In this document: positions 5,530-5,657 of the stretch, one piece after another
How positions within the stretch are numbered: the first letter of the stretch is position 1
How the letters are laid out: each line of letters starts with the position of its first letter
Assembly: GCA_945956975.1 (NCBI GenBank)
Contig: CAMFKC010000199.1
Span: 1-5,657, forward strand
Length of the DNA stretch: 5,657 bases
DNA from: an uncultured Methylocystaceae bacterium
GTDB lineage: Bacteria > Pseudomonadota > Alphaproteobacteria > Rhizobiales > Beijerinckiaceae
Reading direction: 5' to 3'
Position numbers and translations under genes: made by a program
Notes under the pieces: generated by a model
What the model saw: only the letters and a program-made list of their open reading frames with translations
What the model was told of the DNA's origin: nothing
Database searches by the model: none

Positions 5530-5657
5530 ATGGCCCAGCAGAAACCAATCAACACCCAGAACCTGACCACGATCATCGCCGTGATGATCCTCGTGGGCAC
5601 CGAGCTCGTCGGCGCCTCCTGGGCGGCCGGCTGGGCGATCGGCGGGCTGTTCCAGCT
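5530..5657 (+). CDS. Start of a hydrophobic membrane protein (partial)
   Basis: An open frame begins at ATG 5530 and runs off the window end after 42 full codons. The first 12 residues are polar (MAQQKPINTQNL). A hydrophobic segment follows at about 13-42 (TTIIAVMILVGTEL ... WAAGWAIGGLF) with a single acidic residue, Glu25, and two tryptophans; this could be one or two membrane passes. The high density of third-position G/C supports real coding. The ribosome site is weak: only GG-rich sequence 9-14 nt upstream. I do not recognise a named family. The composition resembles short, uncharacterised one- or two-pass inner-membrane proteins, but total length cannot be judged here. It is divergent from the substrate-binding protein gene. 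Confidence 0.6.
   Translation, partial: MAQQKPINTQNLTTIIAVMILVGTELVGASWAAGWAIGGLFQ

Overview
The window is about 5.7 kb of GC-rich bacterial chromosome. G/C-rich codon third positions, the long open frames on the opposite strand of real genes, Tat- and Sec-exported transporter components and a sigma-54-type promoter fit an alphaproteobacterium, possibly Hyphomicrobiales. That placement is inference: there is no rRNA or other phylogenetic marker here. I see no mobile element, tRNA, CRISPR array or prophage gene.

Layout. (1) 6-809 (+): a secreted SGNH/GDSL-family hydrolase. (2) 855-3869 (-): a compact three-gene operon, read right to left as nrtA (Tat-exported nitrate/nitrite-binding protein), nrtB (inner-membrane permease) and nrtD (ATPase). 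Gaps are 19 and 11 nt, and the nrtD Shine-Dalgarno sequence overlaps the nrtB stop codon. The operon converges on the hydrolase gene with a 45-nt gap. (3) 3870-4161: a 292-nt control region. It holds a good -24/-12 (sigma-54) promoter for nrtABD, a perfect 12-bp palindrome just upstream of the -24 element, a 15-bp inverted repeat about 157 nt upstream of the predicted transcript start, and a 10-bp GC hairpin that probably ends the next gene. (4) 4162-5361 (-): a Sec-exported substrate-binding protein of the branched-chain amino acid/amide (LivJ/LivK, Peripla_BP_6) type with no permease or ATPase beside it. (5) 5362-5529: a divergent intergenic region. (6) 5530 to the window end (+): the start of a probably small hydrophobic membrane protein, cut by the window edge.

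How the genes work together: NrtA captures nitrate (or nitrite) in the periplasm, NrtB passes it through the inner membrane and NrtD supplies ATP hydrolysis. The sigma-54 promoter implies control by an enhancer-binding activator, most plausibly nitrogen-responsive NtrC, which is not encoded here. No nitrate or nitrite reductase gene is in the window. The solo LivJ/K-type protein probably serves another uptake system encoded elsewhere.

I found no convincing undescribed multi-gene system. The most informative result is the control region of nrtA: the promoter and ribosome binding site together place the nrtA start at 3869, shorter than the longest open frame.
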